DNA of 64,000 nt from Tethya wilhelma (lineage: Eukaryota > Porifera > Demospongiae > Tethyida > Tethyidae), in the NCBI GenBank assembly GCA_964030475.1, contig CAXIPT010000004.1, positions 6,299,738 to 6,363,737 on the forward strand. Reading direction: 5' to 3'. Positions within the stretch are counted from its first letter, which is position 1. Each line of letters starts with the position of its first letter. Of this stretch, positions 46,901 through 57,813 are shown piece after piece. Made by a program: the position numbers and the translations under genes. A model generated the notes under the pieces. That model was given only the letters and a program-made list of their open reading frames with translations, was not told where the DNA came from and did no database searches.

Positions 46901-48552
46901 GTCTTTACGCTTCCCCTCTCGTTTCTGAACCTCGTACTCTCCTTTGAGATGAAAAGGTTTGTTTCCGATCTTCTTTCTGTCGATGTAATCGAGAAATTTC
47001 AAAAGCCAGTTGTACTGGTAACATCGAGTGCTCTCTGCATCTCCTTCTCCAACTTTTTCACCGCCCGACTTCAAGATGGTGTCTGTCTCAGAAGTGACAT
47101 CATCGACCACTCCCAACTTGAGAGCCTTTTGAGCCGAGATCGACTTGCCCGTGAGTAGGAGACCGAGGGATTGACGAAAACCGATCAACCGTGGAAGACG
47201 TATACAACCTCCACCACCTGAATAATATAAATCATAGACTATCATATTGATCCTATTAGCAACAACTATGCCAACAATTACTGAGCTTTATTATAGAGAA
47301 TTAAGCTAATTTAGATTCACAAGAACAGATACAAGGCACAAGAGCATTTGGGGGACTAGTTTATATCTAAACAAGATTTTAAAGAACTGTGTCACTAAAG
47401 AAGTGTTGTTTTATTACTAAAAATCAAAATTTTGACATTTTATGATGTTCTATGACCTTTTGTGACATTTTTTTTTGTTTCGTTTCTAGTGCGATCTGGG
47501 TACCAAGTTCGAATACTAGCTCTGTGTACATACGTGTATTGTGTGTTTGTCAACAAAAAACGTCATAACATTTTATTTTTGGTAACAAAACAGCGCGCTT
47601 ATTATTGACACAGTTCCTTTAAGATAGATCATTTGCAGGAGGATTATTAGAAAACAAGGCGATAAGTTTTCAATCACAGTATGGCATAAACTGGATAATT
47701 ATAGATAAGTGCAGGACAAAAGGTCATTATGGTACTATGTCTGTGTACCTGGAAGGACTCCAATTTGTACTTCAGGCAGGCCGATCTGTTTGCAGTGTTC
47801 TCCATCAGCAATACGGTAGTCACATGACAGAGCCAGCTCCAGACCCCCTCCTAGCGTGGTGCCATTGAGAATGGCTATGGTGGGAATAGGAAGAGACTCC
47901 AGAGAATGGAAGACACTTTGAAGCTGACCAGCTTCTTGAAAGGACCTGGATGTATCAGTAGGAAGAAGAAAAGAATAATTAACTTAACAAGAGATGGACA
48001 CAAACTCCAATACTCTGTGTTTCTACTGGCCACAATGGTCAAATGATCAAGATAGAAATTGTCTCAGTCAAGAAATCAAGCTTTAATCAGTTTAGAGTTG
48101 TGATAGTTAATGATAACCATCAAGAAACACTTACCAAGGTCATGCATGGTAAAATTATTGTAGCTGGGTCAACTGGCAGGCCAAAGCTTAGTTCACCAAG
48201 CAAGAATATACAGGTACACAGGTAAAGTATAGGGAGTGACCCACCCCAGGATAGCCCCCTTAATTAATGCTGACCTTTGTGACCCCTGGACACCAATGTA
48301 CTTCAACTCAGAGAATATGTCTGCCCCGGCCATGAACGATCCTTTCTTTGCGCTACACACAACCACCACATCAATCTCTCCATCTTCTATCTTACTCCTG
48401 GCCTCGTAGACGGCTCGAGCCAGCGCCAGACCGAACTCTTTGTCGATGATATTGTGCTCCGACCCAACACGATCGAGACAAATGACGAAGATGTTGAGAG
48501 TACCACTGTTGTCGATGGACTGAACCACTTCACAATATACAGAACTAGCCAT
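43967..48552 (-). CDS. HADHA-like hydratase with degenerate dehydrogenase half and C-terminal membrane segment, 872 aa
   Basis: Six exons join in phase: 48275-48552, 47749-47945, 46106-47217, 45707-45832, 45077-45310 and 43967-44638 (873 codons). The N-terminal crotonase domain is well kept: KKGSFMAGADI (oxyanion region, about residues 69-79), GGGLELALSCDYRI with Glu129 and GLPEVQIGVLPGGGG with Glu151, the same 22-residue spacing as the two catalytic glutamates of HADHA. The second half still aligns with the 3-hydroxyacyl-CoA dehydrogenase part but its motifs are eroded. The NAD loop reads VVVLLSKRGLGYSAA instead of a GxGxxG, and the GMHYFSP catalytic region reads VVHVSLMCAGG. KKIDSILCKVGFTKGPFATM and the last exon keep the order of the C-terminal domain. 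A hydrophobic tail (SLFSLVVAFISMLAMAGYFF) ends the protein. No clear mitochondrial presequence is seen. It may be an active hydratase with a pseudo-dehydrogenase, anchored in a membrane. Confidence 0.78.
44740..44797. repeat. Perfect 25-bp inverted repeat, 8-bp loop
   Basis: CTCTCAGTTGACGAGTGCCT... and its exact complement are separated by CTCAGACC. It lies in the intron just upstream of the last exon of the HADHA-like gene and could form a strong hairpin in the pre-mRNA. It may be the two ends of a very small foldback element. Confidence 0.95.
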
Positions 48553-49081
48553 GATAAGTAGCTTGGTGTGCTAGCTGCTGTACGTACTTACTGACTGAGC
48601 TGAGCTGAGCGAGTGATCGTGAACGTGATCGTGAGCTCACAATCGATCACGTGGTACATACGCGCATATCTAAATGACGACCTCTTACCAAATAATCACA
48701 TGCGCGTCAGTGATCGATCATACGATTGAGCACGCTCAGAGCATGCGCAGTAGTGAATTAAGTTACAGATAAACAAAACACTCCTCACTCTTGCTGTGAT
48801 TTTTAGAGAACAACCATTGAAGTCTCTGAAGTACCTAGTCGTGGTCAATTGGTGTGTCGTGCCGATAAATCTAGTAAGTGATCATGCATGTCGTCATTTA
48901 TGACTGCATGACTTAAACATAATTATGGCCTGCATAAATTGTTAAAGCTTCATACAAGAATAATTGATCATTCTGTATGTCAATACAATGTCATGTATTT
49001 ATACCAGGAGACGTTTTAATAACCCCAAGTTGAGCTGCCATTATTGATCCAGTCTGGTTTATGTCTGGTTTATGTAACTAA
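48553..49081. promoter_or_regulatory. Divergent promoter region, HADHA-like / beta-helix protein
   Basis: The two genes start 529 bp apart on opposite strands. The spacer contains GAGCATGCGCAG at about 48739-48750, the same word found before the Delta-like genes, and clustered GATCGTGA/AATCGATCACG words at 48613-48650. Exact start sites cannot be placed. Confidence 0.5.
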
Positions 49082-52000
49082 ATGTGGCACACAAAAAAAG
49101 CAATGCTTGTACATGCTATTCTATTTTTGGCTGTGTTGGTGGTTGCAGCATCTGCCAATACCTACTATGTCACACCATCAACAAATACACCATGTCCTAA
49201 AGCCAACAGCTCTCCTTGCTTTACTCTCTCTGAGTATACTAGCAAACCAAACAACTTTGCCTCAAGCACAACTCTTGTCCTACTTCCTGGGAAACATAGT
49301 CTAGATTCTGAGTTCCACATCCAAAACATTTCGTATTTGTCTATTGAGTCTTCCAGTAAGACTTCCAGCTCCCACTCTGATACTTCGATTGCCTGCTACC
49401 AGTCTGCTAGGTTCACTTTTGAGTCCATTGATGTTGTTAGTATGAGAGGATTAGCACTCTTTGGATGTATGAATAATGAGGTTACCAAGGTTGAAAATTT
49501 TACTGTGGAAGATTGTAGTTTTGATGGTCAGGGACGCAATGGAACTGGACTGCATTTAGTTGAGGTGTCCACTGCCAATATCACAGGTAGCTCTTTCTCG
49601 CATAATACTGGTAGAAAAATGTTGTCCAAGTATAAAGCACAACGAAAAGATTGTGTTGGTGGAGCAATTATTACCGTTAACTGTACACAGGGTATCACTT
49701 TCTCAAACTCTATATTTGAAGGCAACATAGTGACTTCAGATCATGGACTTGGAGGAGCAGTCTATGCTGATTCCTCTCCTATCTATATAGTTAATAGTAC
49801 ATTCAATAACAACTCGATGACTGGATATCGTGGATTTGGTGGAGCAGTGTTCTTGGATTCAAGTCCTACTAATATAGTCAACAGCATATTGCACAGGAAT
49901 GTTTTGACTGGAGAGTATGGAAGAGGTGCAGCAGTGGCTACATGGGGCTTCAGTCCCATCACTATTGTCAATAGTACACTCAATAGTAATACTGTGAATG
50001 GAAATCGTGGTTGGGGTGGAGCAGTTTTTGTTAATGAGTCAGGTCCTATCAGAATAATATTGTTCAATTGTGAACTGAATGATAATACAATCATTGGTGA
50101 CGATTCACTTGGAGGGGCAATCTTTGCTGAGTCAAGCCAATTGCAAATCACAATGATTAATAGTAGGCTGGACAATAACACTTTAATAGGACAATATGGG
50201 ACACTAGCTGGTGGAGCAATATTTGTTCATTTAAGTCCTAACATAACTATCATTAACAGCACGCTAATTGGCAATAGTATTAATGTGACAGGAAGTGAAG
50301 GAATTGGCAATGGTGGAGCAGTTTTTGCTTGGCATTGTTCGTTAACTATAATTAATGGTATTTTGAATAGTAATGTTGTGATTTCAGATAATGCAAGAGG
50401 TGGAGCAGTGTATGCTTATTCTAGTCCTACCAACATAATCAACAGTACACTAAACAGGAACAAAATGATTGGATATAGCTCAAATGGAGGAGCAATTTTT
50501 GCTAGAGAGTCAAGTTATGTACGTTTTGTTAACAGTACAGTTGATGAAAATACTGTATTTGGAGAATCTGGGTCAGGTGGAGCAATGTATGCTAGTGCAA
50601 GTTCTATGCATATAGTGAATGCTACTCTAACTAACAACAATGTGACTGGAAATGATGGAACTGGAGGAGCAATATGTGTATATTCAAGTCCAATCATTAT
50701 AATAATCAATGGTAGACTCAACAATAATACTGTGACTGGAGAAAATGGAGATGGTGGAGCAATGTATTTTTGGTTGAGTTCTATTGCTATTATCAATAGT
50801 ACCCTTGATTCAAACATTGTGACTGGAGATGGTGGAAATGGTGGAGCGGTTTATGTTTTCTTGAGCCATAATAATAGTGTTGCAATTGTCAGCAGTACAC
50901 TTAACAGCAACATTGTTACAGGAGCTGGAGGACTTGGTGGAGCTATGTTTGCTTACTCAAATCAATCAAATGTCACAATTACAACTAATTATAATAATTA
51001 TTGCAGATTGTGTGAAACAGTGTCAAGTACTAATTTTTCATCTACTAACTTTATGATCCCAACATTCAGCAGTATGATGTATCCTTCAAGCACTGATGGA
51101 TGTATATCTATCTGCAGTAGTAGCTTTACCAACAACAGTTGTACTGGTATTGGCTCAGTATTCTATTTCACTTCTGTGATACTAAATACTAGTGGATTTC
51201 TTGTTATCCAAAAAAATATTGGGAAAGCATTACTCTATGCAGTAGAAAGTGCCATTCAGTTAAATGGAAATACCAACGTGTCAGAAAATTTGGGATCACT
51301 GTACTTTTACTCAAGTAATGTGACATTTTCAGGGTATACAAACATTATGAACAATATATATTATAACAGTGACAGTTCTTATGCTGAAGGAGGAGCATTA
51401 ACAGCTTTTCAGAGTGAAGTAATCTTTATGGGTAAGTCATACCTTACAAACAACAGTGCTATACAAGGTGGAGCAATTGCTGTAATGCAATCTAAATTAT
51501 TCTTTATTGATGGAGATACTATGGTACTAAGCAACAAAGCATTAGTATCTGGTGGAGCAATTTATGTCTATCAGAGTGAGCTTATCATCAAGAAGAGCAT
51601 CACAATTTCAAAAAACATTGCAAATAAAACAGGTGGTGGTATACATGCTGTTAGTTCATCCATAAAGCTCACTGATGGTTCTAAAGCATACATTGAGAGC
51701 AATAGTGCTGACAGAGGAGGTGGAATAAGTCTGGAGGGAAATTCTATAATCTACTTGTTGAAAAAGCAAATAGAGTCAATTCAACAAGATGACTCTGCTG
51801 GGGATCATTGTCCATGTAGAGCTACCGACCACTCATCACAAATTGGATTGAATTTTCTTAACAATTCTGCCAATTATTATGGAGGAGCTGTCTATGTTGC
51901 TGATGACACAACCTCTGCTACTTGCTCTGTAGTACCTTTAAGTGATACAAGCATATATACTATCAATGAGTGCTTTATTCAAAGCATAAGTCTCTACATC

Positions 52001-54502
52001 AAAATACGACATAGGAATTATGATGAACAGGATCAAATAAACATACTCAATACTTGCTTTGAAGACAATTCAGCTCAATTAGCTGGAGATGTAGTTTATG
52101 GTGGTCTGTTAGATAGATGTCAGGTTAGTCCATTTGCAGAAGTATTTCAACGGTATAAATCTGTTCCAAGCAGCACTAGTAGGCCAAGTTCTCTATCAAT
52201 AAGTGCCTTTTCCTACTTTCTCATGATAACAGATTTTAAGCGCCAGAAAATATTAGATTCAAAAATCAACTCAAGCAAGATAATATCATCTGATCCTGTT
52301 CGTGTTTGTTTTTGCAGAGACAATCAGCCAGATTGCAGTTACCATCCTCAGCCAATAAATGTTCGAAAAGGAGAAACATTTTCTGTCTCGCTTGTTGCTG
52401 TTGACTGTATTAACAATACAAAAGCAAACAGCACAATACAAGCAACTGTCTCCCAAATACAAGCAGAGCTTGGAGAAGGACAATCCAGTCAACAGACTAG
52501 TGCAGATGGCAGTTGTACAGATTTGACCTATAGCATTATTTCTCCACATAAATTTGAGGAACTTCATCTATATGCCGATGGTCCATGTAAGAATGCAGAA
52601 ATGTCCACAGCTAATTTTACTGTAAATTTTATACCATGCCCAACAGGATTCACAATATACATGAATTCTCGTTGTGAATGTGACCCTATACTCTACCCAG
52701 AATATATATCAGGTTGCTCCATTGATGATGAAACAGTTCAGAGAACTAATGAAAATGTATGGTTTTCTTTGATTCAGAATGCAACACATAACCAAACTGG
52801 CTATATACTACACAGACACTGTCCTTTTGACTACTGCCATTTACCAGCTGAAAATATCTCCATCAACTTGAACATTGAGAATGGTGCCAATGATCTGTGT
52901 GCATTCAATCGCTCAGGAAAACTCTGTGGATCTTGTGAGGATGGTCTCAGTCTCTCTCTTGGTAGTTCACGTTGCAGGCTGTGTTCTAACAACTGGCTAG
53001 CACTACTGATTGTTTTTGCTCTAGCTGGTGTAGCACTAGTTGTTTTTATTCTTAAGCTAAACTTTACTGTGGCTGTTGGAACGTTCAATGGTTTGATCTT
53101 TTATGCCAATGTTTATGTTGCTAATCATACTATCTTTTCTCCATTTGATGAAACAAAGTTTTTAAGTATTTTCATAGCTTGGCTCAATCTGGACTTTGGA
53201 TTTGAGAGTTGCTTCTATGATGGAATGGATAGTTATGCTAAACAATGGTTGCAACTAGCATTTCCACTCTATGTAATTTCCTTGGTTGCTGCAATTATCA
53301 TAATTAGTGACTATTCCACCAAGTTTGCAAGACTCTTTTATGGTAGAAATACACTACCAGCACTGGCTACTCTTATTCTGCTTTCTTATACAAAGCTTCT
53401 ACGTACAATCATTGCTTCATTATCTTTCACAACAATCCAACACTCTGATGGCTCAAGTGAAGTTGTATGGCTGATTGATGCTAACATACACTACCTCAGT
53501 GGAAAGCATATACCCCTTTTCATCACAGCTCTTGCTATTCTTATAGTTGGCACAGTGTTTACACTCGTACTCTTTGCTTGGCAGTGGCTTGTTTATTGCC
53601 CAAACAGAGGACCACTAAGATGGATCATTGGGAACACTAAAGTCATTGCTTTTATAGATGCTTATCACAATCCTTACAACAAAGATCATCGCTACTGGAT
53701 TGGACTGCTACTGTTGGTTCGTGTTCTTTTGTATCTTGTTTCGGCAACAAACATTCTTGGCGATCCTCGTATCAACCTGCTTAGCATTAATTCAACAATT
53801 GTTATCTTGATTTCATTTCAACGTGTTATTGAAAGTAAACGTAAAACAGCTTCTACAATGCAAGTGAGAACTATCCTCAGTCGCAAGGTGTATAAACATC
53901 AACTTGTTGAAATTCTGGAGACAATCTCCCTCCTTAACATTGCTTGCCTGACAGTAGCTACCTTCTTCATTATAGAGAGTGAATATAGCCACAGTCAGGC
54001 ACAAAATCTAGTTGGATACATTTCAAATGGTATTGCTTTTGTTAATTTTCTTGCAATACTTTTATATCATCTTTATTCATTTGTCCTATCAGATTTGCAA
54101 TTCTATAGACAACATCTTAGACCAATTTTTAACTCTTGTTCACAACAAACAGTAGAGGATCAACCTACATCTACACTAACAAATTTAAATATAGTTGAAG
54201 ATGAAGTTAGTGAAACCGAGGTTGATGCTTTGCCGGATCCCATGGATACGACTTCTACAATAAATTCTGAAGAAGATTTTAAACACACTAGTGTAGAAGA
54301 TGCTACATCAGAGTTTGATGAAAAAATTAAAGAATCAGGCAGCATTCAGATGGATACTCAAGATTATATTACTTCTAAACAAACACTTGAGAATAACAAT
54401 GAACCTACCTTGACACACTATCATTTTGAACTCAAACCACTGGTTTTAAATCGGAATACTGATGATGTGCATGTCAGCAAGCCAGTAGCAAATATATTGT
54501 GA
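49082..54502 (+). CDS. Large Pmp-like beta-helix, multi-pass membrane protein (1806 aa, intronless)
   Basis: A signal peptide (LVHAILFLAVLVVAASA) precedes an extracellular part of about 1280 residues. Roughly 20 repeats there carry GGA(V/I/M)(Y/F) followed 15-20 residues later by N-x-T/N-N-N: for example GGAVYADSSPIYIVNSTFNN, GGAVFLDSS, GGAIFAESS, GGAMYASAS, GGAIYVYQS and GGGIHAVSS. GGA(I/V) with FxxN is the pattern of chlamydial polymorphic membrane proteins and other right-handed beta-helices. Many N-x-S/T sites suggest heavy glycosylation. A cysteine-rich neck (FNRSGKLCGSCEDG, RCRLCSNN) leads to a C-terminal bundle of about seven hydrophobic spans from residue about 1304 (WLALLIVFALAGVALVVFIL) to about 1675, and an acidic tail of about 130 residues. 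It may be a surface receptor or adhesion protein; ligand and function are unknown. Related multi-copy proteins occur in sponges and cnidarians. Confidence 0.85.
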   Translation: MWHTKKAMLVHAILFLAVLVVAASANTYYVTPSTNTPCPKANSSPCFTLSEYTSKPNNFASSTTLVLLPGKHSLDSEFHIQNISYLSIESSSKTSSSHSDTSIACYQSARFTFESIDVVSMRGLALFGCMNNEVTKVENFTVEDCSFDGQGRNGTGLHLVEVSTANITGSSFSHNTGRKMLSKYKAQRKDCVGGAIITVNCTQGITFSNSIFEGNIVTSDHGLGGAVYADSSPIYIVNSTFNNNSMTGYRGFGGAVFLDSSPTNIVNSILHRNVLTGEYGRGAAVATWGFSPITIVNSTLNSNTVNGNRGWGGAVFVNESGPIRIILFNCELNDNTIIGDDSLGGAIFAESSQLQITMINSRLDNNTLIGQYGTLAGGAIFVHLSPNITIINSTLIGNSINVTGSEGIGNGGAVFAWHCSLTIINGILNSNVVISDNARGGAVYAYSSPTNIINSTLNRNKMIGYSSNGGAIFARESSYVRFVNSTVDENTVFGESGSGGAMYASASSMHIVNATLTNNNVTGNDGTGGAICVYSSPIIIIINGRLNNNTVTGENGDGGAMYFWLSSIAIINSTLDSNIVTGDGGNGGAVYVFLSHNNSVAIVSSTLNSNIVTGAGGLGGAMFAYSNQSNVTITTNYNNYCRLCETVSSTNFSSTNFMIPTFSSMMYPSSTDGCISICSSSFTNNSCTGIGSVFYFTSVILNTSGFLVIQKNIGKALLYAVESAIQLNGNTNVSENLGSLYFYSSNVTFSGYTNIMNNIYYNSDSSYAEGGALTAFQSEVIFMGKSYLTNNSAIQGGAIAVMQSKLFFIDGDTMVLSNKALVSGGAIYVYQSELIIKKSITISKNIANKTGGGIHAVSSSIKLTDGSKAYIESNSADRGGGISLEGNSIIYLLKKQIESIQQDDSAGDHCPCRATDHSSQIGLNFLNNSANYYGGAVYVADDTTSATCSVVPLSDTSIYTINECFIQSISLYIKIRHRNYDEQDQINILNTCFEDNSAQLAGDVVYGGLLDRCQVSPFAEVFQRYKSVPSSTSRPSSLSISAFSYFLMITDFKRQKILDSKINSSKIISSDPVRVCFCRDNQPDCSYHPQPINVRKGETFSVSLVAVDCINNTKANSTIQATVSQIQAELGEGQSSQQTSADGSCTDLTYSIISPHKFEELHLYADGPCKNAEMSTANFTVNFIPCPTGFTIYMNSRCECDPILYPEYISGCSIDDETVQRTNENVWFSLIQNATHNQTGYILHRHCPFDYCHLPAENISINLNIENGANDLCAFNRSGKLCGSCEDGLSLSLGSSRCRLCSNNWLALLIVFALAGVALVVFILKLNFTVAVGTFNGLIFYANVYVANHTIFSPFDETKFLSIFIAWLNLDFGFESCFYDGMDSYAKQWLQLAFPLYVISLVAAIIIISDYSTKFARLFYGRNTLPALATLILLSYTKLLRTIIASLSFTTIQHSDGSSEVVWLIDANIHYLSGKHIPLFITALAILIVGTVFTLVLFAWQWLVYCPNRGPLRWIIGNTKVIAFIDAYHNPYNKDHRYWIGLLLLVRVLLYLVSATNILGDPRINLLSINSTIVILISFQRVIESKRKTASTMQVRTILSRKVYKHQLVEILETISLLNIACLTVATFFIIESEYSHSQAQNLVGYISNGIAFVNFLAILLYHLYSFVLSDLQFYRQHLRPIFNSCSQQTVEDQPTSTLTNLNIVEDEVSETEVDALPDPMDTTSTINSEEDFKHTSVEDATSEFDEKIKESGSIQMDTQDYITSKQTLENNNEPTLTHYHFELKPLVLNRNTDDVHVSKPVANIL

Positions 54503-55157
54503 ATCGATCATCTAAATTGACTGCCTCTCATTTTAAAGCCAATGAAACAGACAACTTATCAGAAATTGAATTGCTCAATCTTGAATGCTCAAGATCTAGC
54601 TGACAGCTAGCTCCTCTGACACATGAAACGGCTATTATAATACTATCTGATTAAGGATAGCTGCATGAAATTAACCAAATTGAATTAAATGAAAATAACC
54701 ATTAATAAGGATTATAACAATCCACTTTATCAACTATTTGTTTTACTATTTTAAGCTGAACAACAAAATTAATTATTAAGTTTTCAAGTATTAGCATAAA
54801 ATAATAATAAATATTATATCTAGTTCTATCTATCATACAAAATACTCAACAAGTTTACGTTGTTGCATACTTCCTAGGCTATTATAATAGCAAATAATCC
54901 TGTATACTAAATTACTGGTTGATATTTTTCAACTACTGCAGCATTTTTACGACAATGCATATCCTCATTTAATTCATCCTTCAAGGTGTTCATTTTTGTA
55001 AATATTTGATCGAACGATTCAAATATGAAATTCATTGTTTTTTCCGTCGCATTTGAAAAGCTAGAAATTCTGCATGTGTAAGAGTTAATGCATTATCATA
55101 TACACCGTAGTACATAGTAGGAATGGGCCGAATGTTCCATAGACACAATACTATAGG
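54503..55157. other. Spacer downstream of the beta-helix gene
   Basis: AT-rich 3' flank with AATAATAATAAATA near 54801, a possible polyadenylation area. No gene is seen. Confidence 0.5.
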
Positions 55158-55481
55158 CAGGGGCGTAGCCAGGGGGGAGCAAAGAGGGCAATTGCCCCCC
55201 TTTTTTCCAGTCGTGAAATTTACGCTTTGGTATTATAATGCACTATTCTGTTGTGCACTTACTGTAGCAATGCTGCTTAGCAGTCATCTTTGGCCAGAAT
55301 TCAACACAAAACAACTTTTATAAGCTTTCTTTTCGCTGCTGAGAGTGCTCGATCTAGCAAGCGCGTGCTACGGTTTAATTTATTAAATGGGGGTGTGGTT
55401 TCTGGTTGCACAAATTTTCCACGCGCAAAGCGCGCAACATTTTTATTGCCCCCTCTTTCTGAAATTGTGGCTATGCCCCTG
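55158..55481. mobile_element. hAT-like MITE (CAGGGGCGTAGCC ends)
   Basis: CAGGGGCGTAGCC on the left and GGCTATGCCCCTG on the right are 13-bp inverted ends with one mismatch. CTATAGG at 55151-55157 and 55482-55488 is a 7-bp target duplication, or 8 bp if the ambiguous C is included. No coding capacity is recognised. Confidence 0.85.
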
Positions 55482-55543
55482 CTATAGGCTCTGTCTGAGC
55501 TGAGTTGGCACTCACCTTTGCATAAATAATTATAGCTATAACT

Positions 55544-56188
55544 TAGCCTTGTTCCTAGGCTCCTCCTTCGCGAATATTTTCTTCGAAAATAAGGAAGGAG
55601 AGAGCCTGGTACCAGTAGTCACGTGAGTGACGTACTGTTTTACGTAATTCAAGTTAATTAGCAAGAGAAAGTTTCCTGGGAGCGACCGCGAACAGAACAG
55701 AACAAAAGAATGCTTGAAAAAAACTACCATTTGCTTGTTCAAAGTCATTTCTTGTGTGCCAAGAGTTAAGATGTACTTCCCAAACAGCGTTTGTGATTGT
55801 CGCTTTTGTTTTGTACCTTGGTTTGGTCAGACTGAAAGATCGAGACTGGACACAGAACCAAAAATGCTGATTCAGAGACTGCCATTTATCTATTGCTTCT
55901 TGGACATAGTATCTTTGGAGACTACTGGCTGCTTTTTTCTTGTCTATTCCCATCGTCTTCTACGTCTAGCTCTCTCAGAGCTTGTAGATACGCAAAAAAT
56001 TTTTTGCCAACATCAACTGACTGGAACACGTGTGTGACGCATTTTAGATAAAGCACGTAATGCTGAGTAGGCTCACGTCTACCAGACGTCTACCCTGTAC
56101 GTCACTCACGTGACTACTGGTACTAGGCTCTCTCCTTCCTTATTTTCGAAGAAAATATTCGCGAAGGAGGAGCCTGGGAACGAGGCTA
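55544..56188. mobile_element. MULE-type MITE, second copy
   Basis: TAGCCTTGTTCCTAGGCTCC and GGAGCCTGGGAACGAGGCTA are inverted ends, continuing inward through CGAATATTTTCTTCGAAAAT to GTCACGTGAGTGACGTAC. GCTATAACT at 55535-55543 and 56189-56197 is an exact 9-bp target duplication. It is the same family as 14812-15666 but with a different interior. Confidence 0.9.
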
Positions 56189-56263
56189 GCTATAACTCAC
56201 AAACAGAAATTGCACAGGACTTGGACAAAATTAATCTGCTCAGCTCTTCAACAGTTCTATTGA

Positions 56264-56763
56264 GCTAGACCCTCCTCCTTCGTCACGTTGCATGCGCCTA
56301 GAGAGAGGGTCTAGCAAAGGTCACATTCAAAGCGCAATTAACAAAAATGCAGAATTAAATGTGCGTTGAGAGTGCGCATTATTTTAGAGAAAGATGGCAA
56401 ACAGCTATAGGACAACGACTGGCAGGTAGTCAGGTAGAATCTGTTCCACATGCGCTGTTCAGTCTCTTTGTACCTTTGTTGCCAAGTTAAATACCTTATG
56501 CCATGCTTAGGCTTACATCTAAAACTGTTTTCAAGACTTTTTTTGAGTACAAAAGCTCCAGGAATCATCGATAACTAGCATACTTCAGTGATAGAACACG
56601 CGGTTATTTCCACGCATGCAAACTACCACCCACACGTAAATTACTACCCAGAATCTGGGTAGTTGAATCTGATTGGTCAATTGAAATCTCATTAAACGTC
56701 ACCTTTGCTAGACCCTCTCTCTCCGACGGCGCGTGCAACATGACGAAGGAGGAGGGTCTAGCT
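56264..56763. mobile_element. Inverted-repeat element with AGCTAGACCC ends
   Basis: AGCTAGACCCTCCTCCTTCG and the complementary CGAAGGAGGAGGGTCTAGCT bound 500 bp. Each arm also contains an inner reverse word (GAGAGAGGGTCTAGC), so each terminus can itself fold. No clear target duplication was found. Confidence 0.75.
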
Positions 56764-57009
56764 GGATAGACTACTCTCCAACCCAGACAACACATAATTA
56801 TTAAAAACACTTTGCTGCTCTTCTTAAAATTGGAGAAACAAAACTCACCACACAAAGCAATGTGAGCCTTTTAGCATTCTTTCAAATTAACGCACGCTCT
56901 CACCTTGTATCATGTGACATTTATGTATAGCATCTGTATACAGCTCATGTGCACTTAGTTTATTGCACAGCGTATTCTACACATGTATGGTCAACTGGAT
57001 GGACTACTC

Positions 57010-57545
57010 AGATCCAGGATTTCAGTCATGGGGGCGCTGGAGCGCCCGGAAACTTTTAGGTCACTAGGTCACGTGAGCAAAATTATTGTTATTAATACGA
57101 TTGTGCCAGAGAGGCACTGTGTTCTGCAGTTTTTTCGGACTTTCCTCCAATCTTATGTAAAATTTCACTATTGAAAGACAATCAAAGTCTTATCACCTTA
57201 TAATTATTTTATCTGTTTCAAGCAAAATATTTATTGAACAGTGCTTGTCTTGAGCGCTGCTTTAAGCAATGACATCATTATGTTCTGAGCTAGGGGGGTG
57301 CTCCAGCACCCTGAGCACCATGCTAGATACGCCACTGGAGTAGAAGCCAAATTGTCTGCTAGAGCAGCTAATGCACATGCGCATTAATGTGGATAATCAA
57401 TGACCTTTGAACTCTACAAGATGGCTACATTGAAGTACATGAATTTAGAACAAGTATATAGTAAAAAATTTTTAAAAATAACGGTGTAGGAATGGGCAGT
57501 GCTGTAAAAAGCAAGGAAACAAGCCAAGACTCTGAATTTCGGCAC
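57010..57545. repeat. Degraded transposon fragments
   Basis: GGGGGCGCTGGAGCGCCC near 57030 and GGGGGTGCTCCAGCACCC near 57295 look like worn ends of an inverted-repeat element. From 57357 to 57450 a piece of the long repeat (ATGCACATGCGCAT, ATGGCTACATTGAAGTACAT) follows, and from 57454 a piece of the GGAATGGGCAGTGC element. Confidence 0.55.
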
Positions 57546-57813
57546 ATCTCTCTACTCGTTTGCTGGCGAAAAGGCAGCAAACAAATCTAGGCAGCTTTAA
57601 AACTCTTGATATAAAATACGGTACTTTTTATTTACCTTTTATTTGCAGGTAGATTTTTTCGCGGATTTTAGAGGAGCCAGGCAGTCTACACAAATGCATC
57701 CTTAATTAATTTTCACCTGGAAGTTGAACAAGCATGCACATGGAAGTAATGACAACACAGAAGAAACATCCAGAAAAGAAGTATATAGCTAAAGTTCTTA
57801 GAGTCTTATTTGT

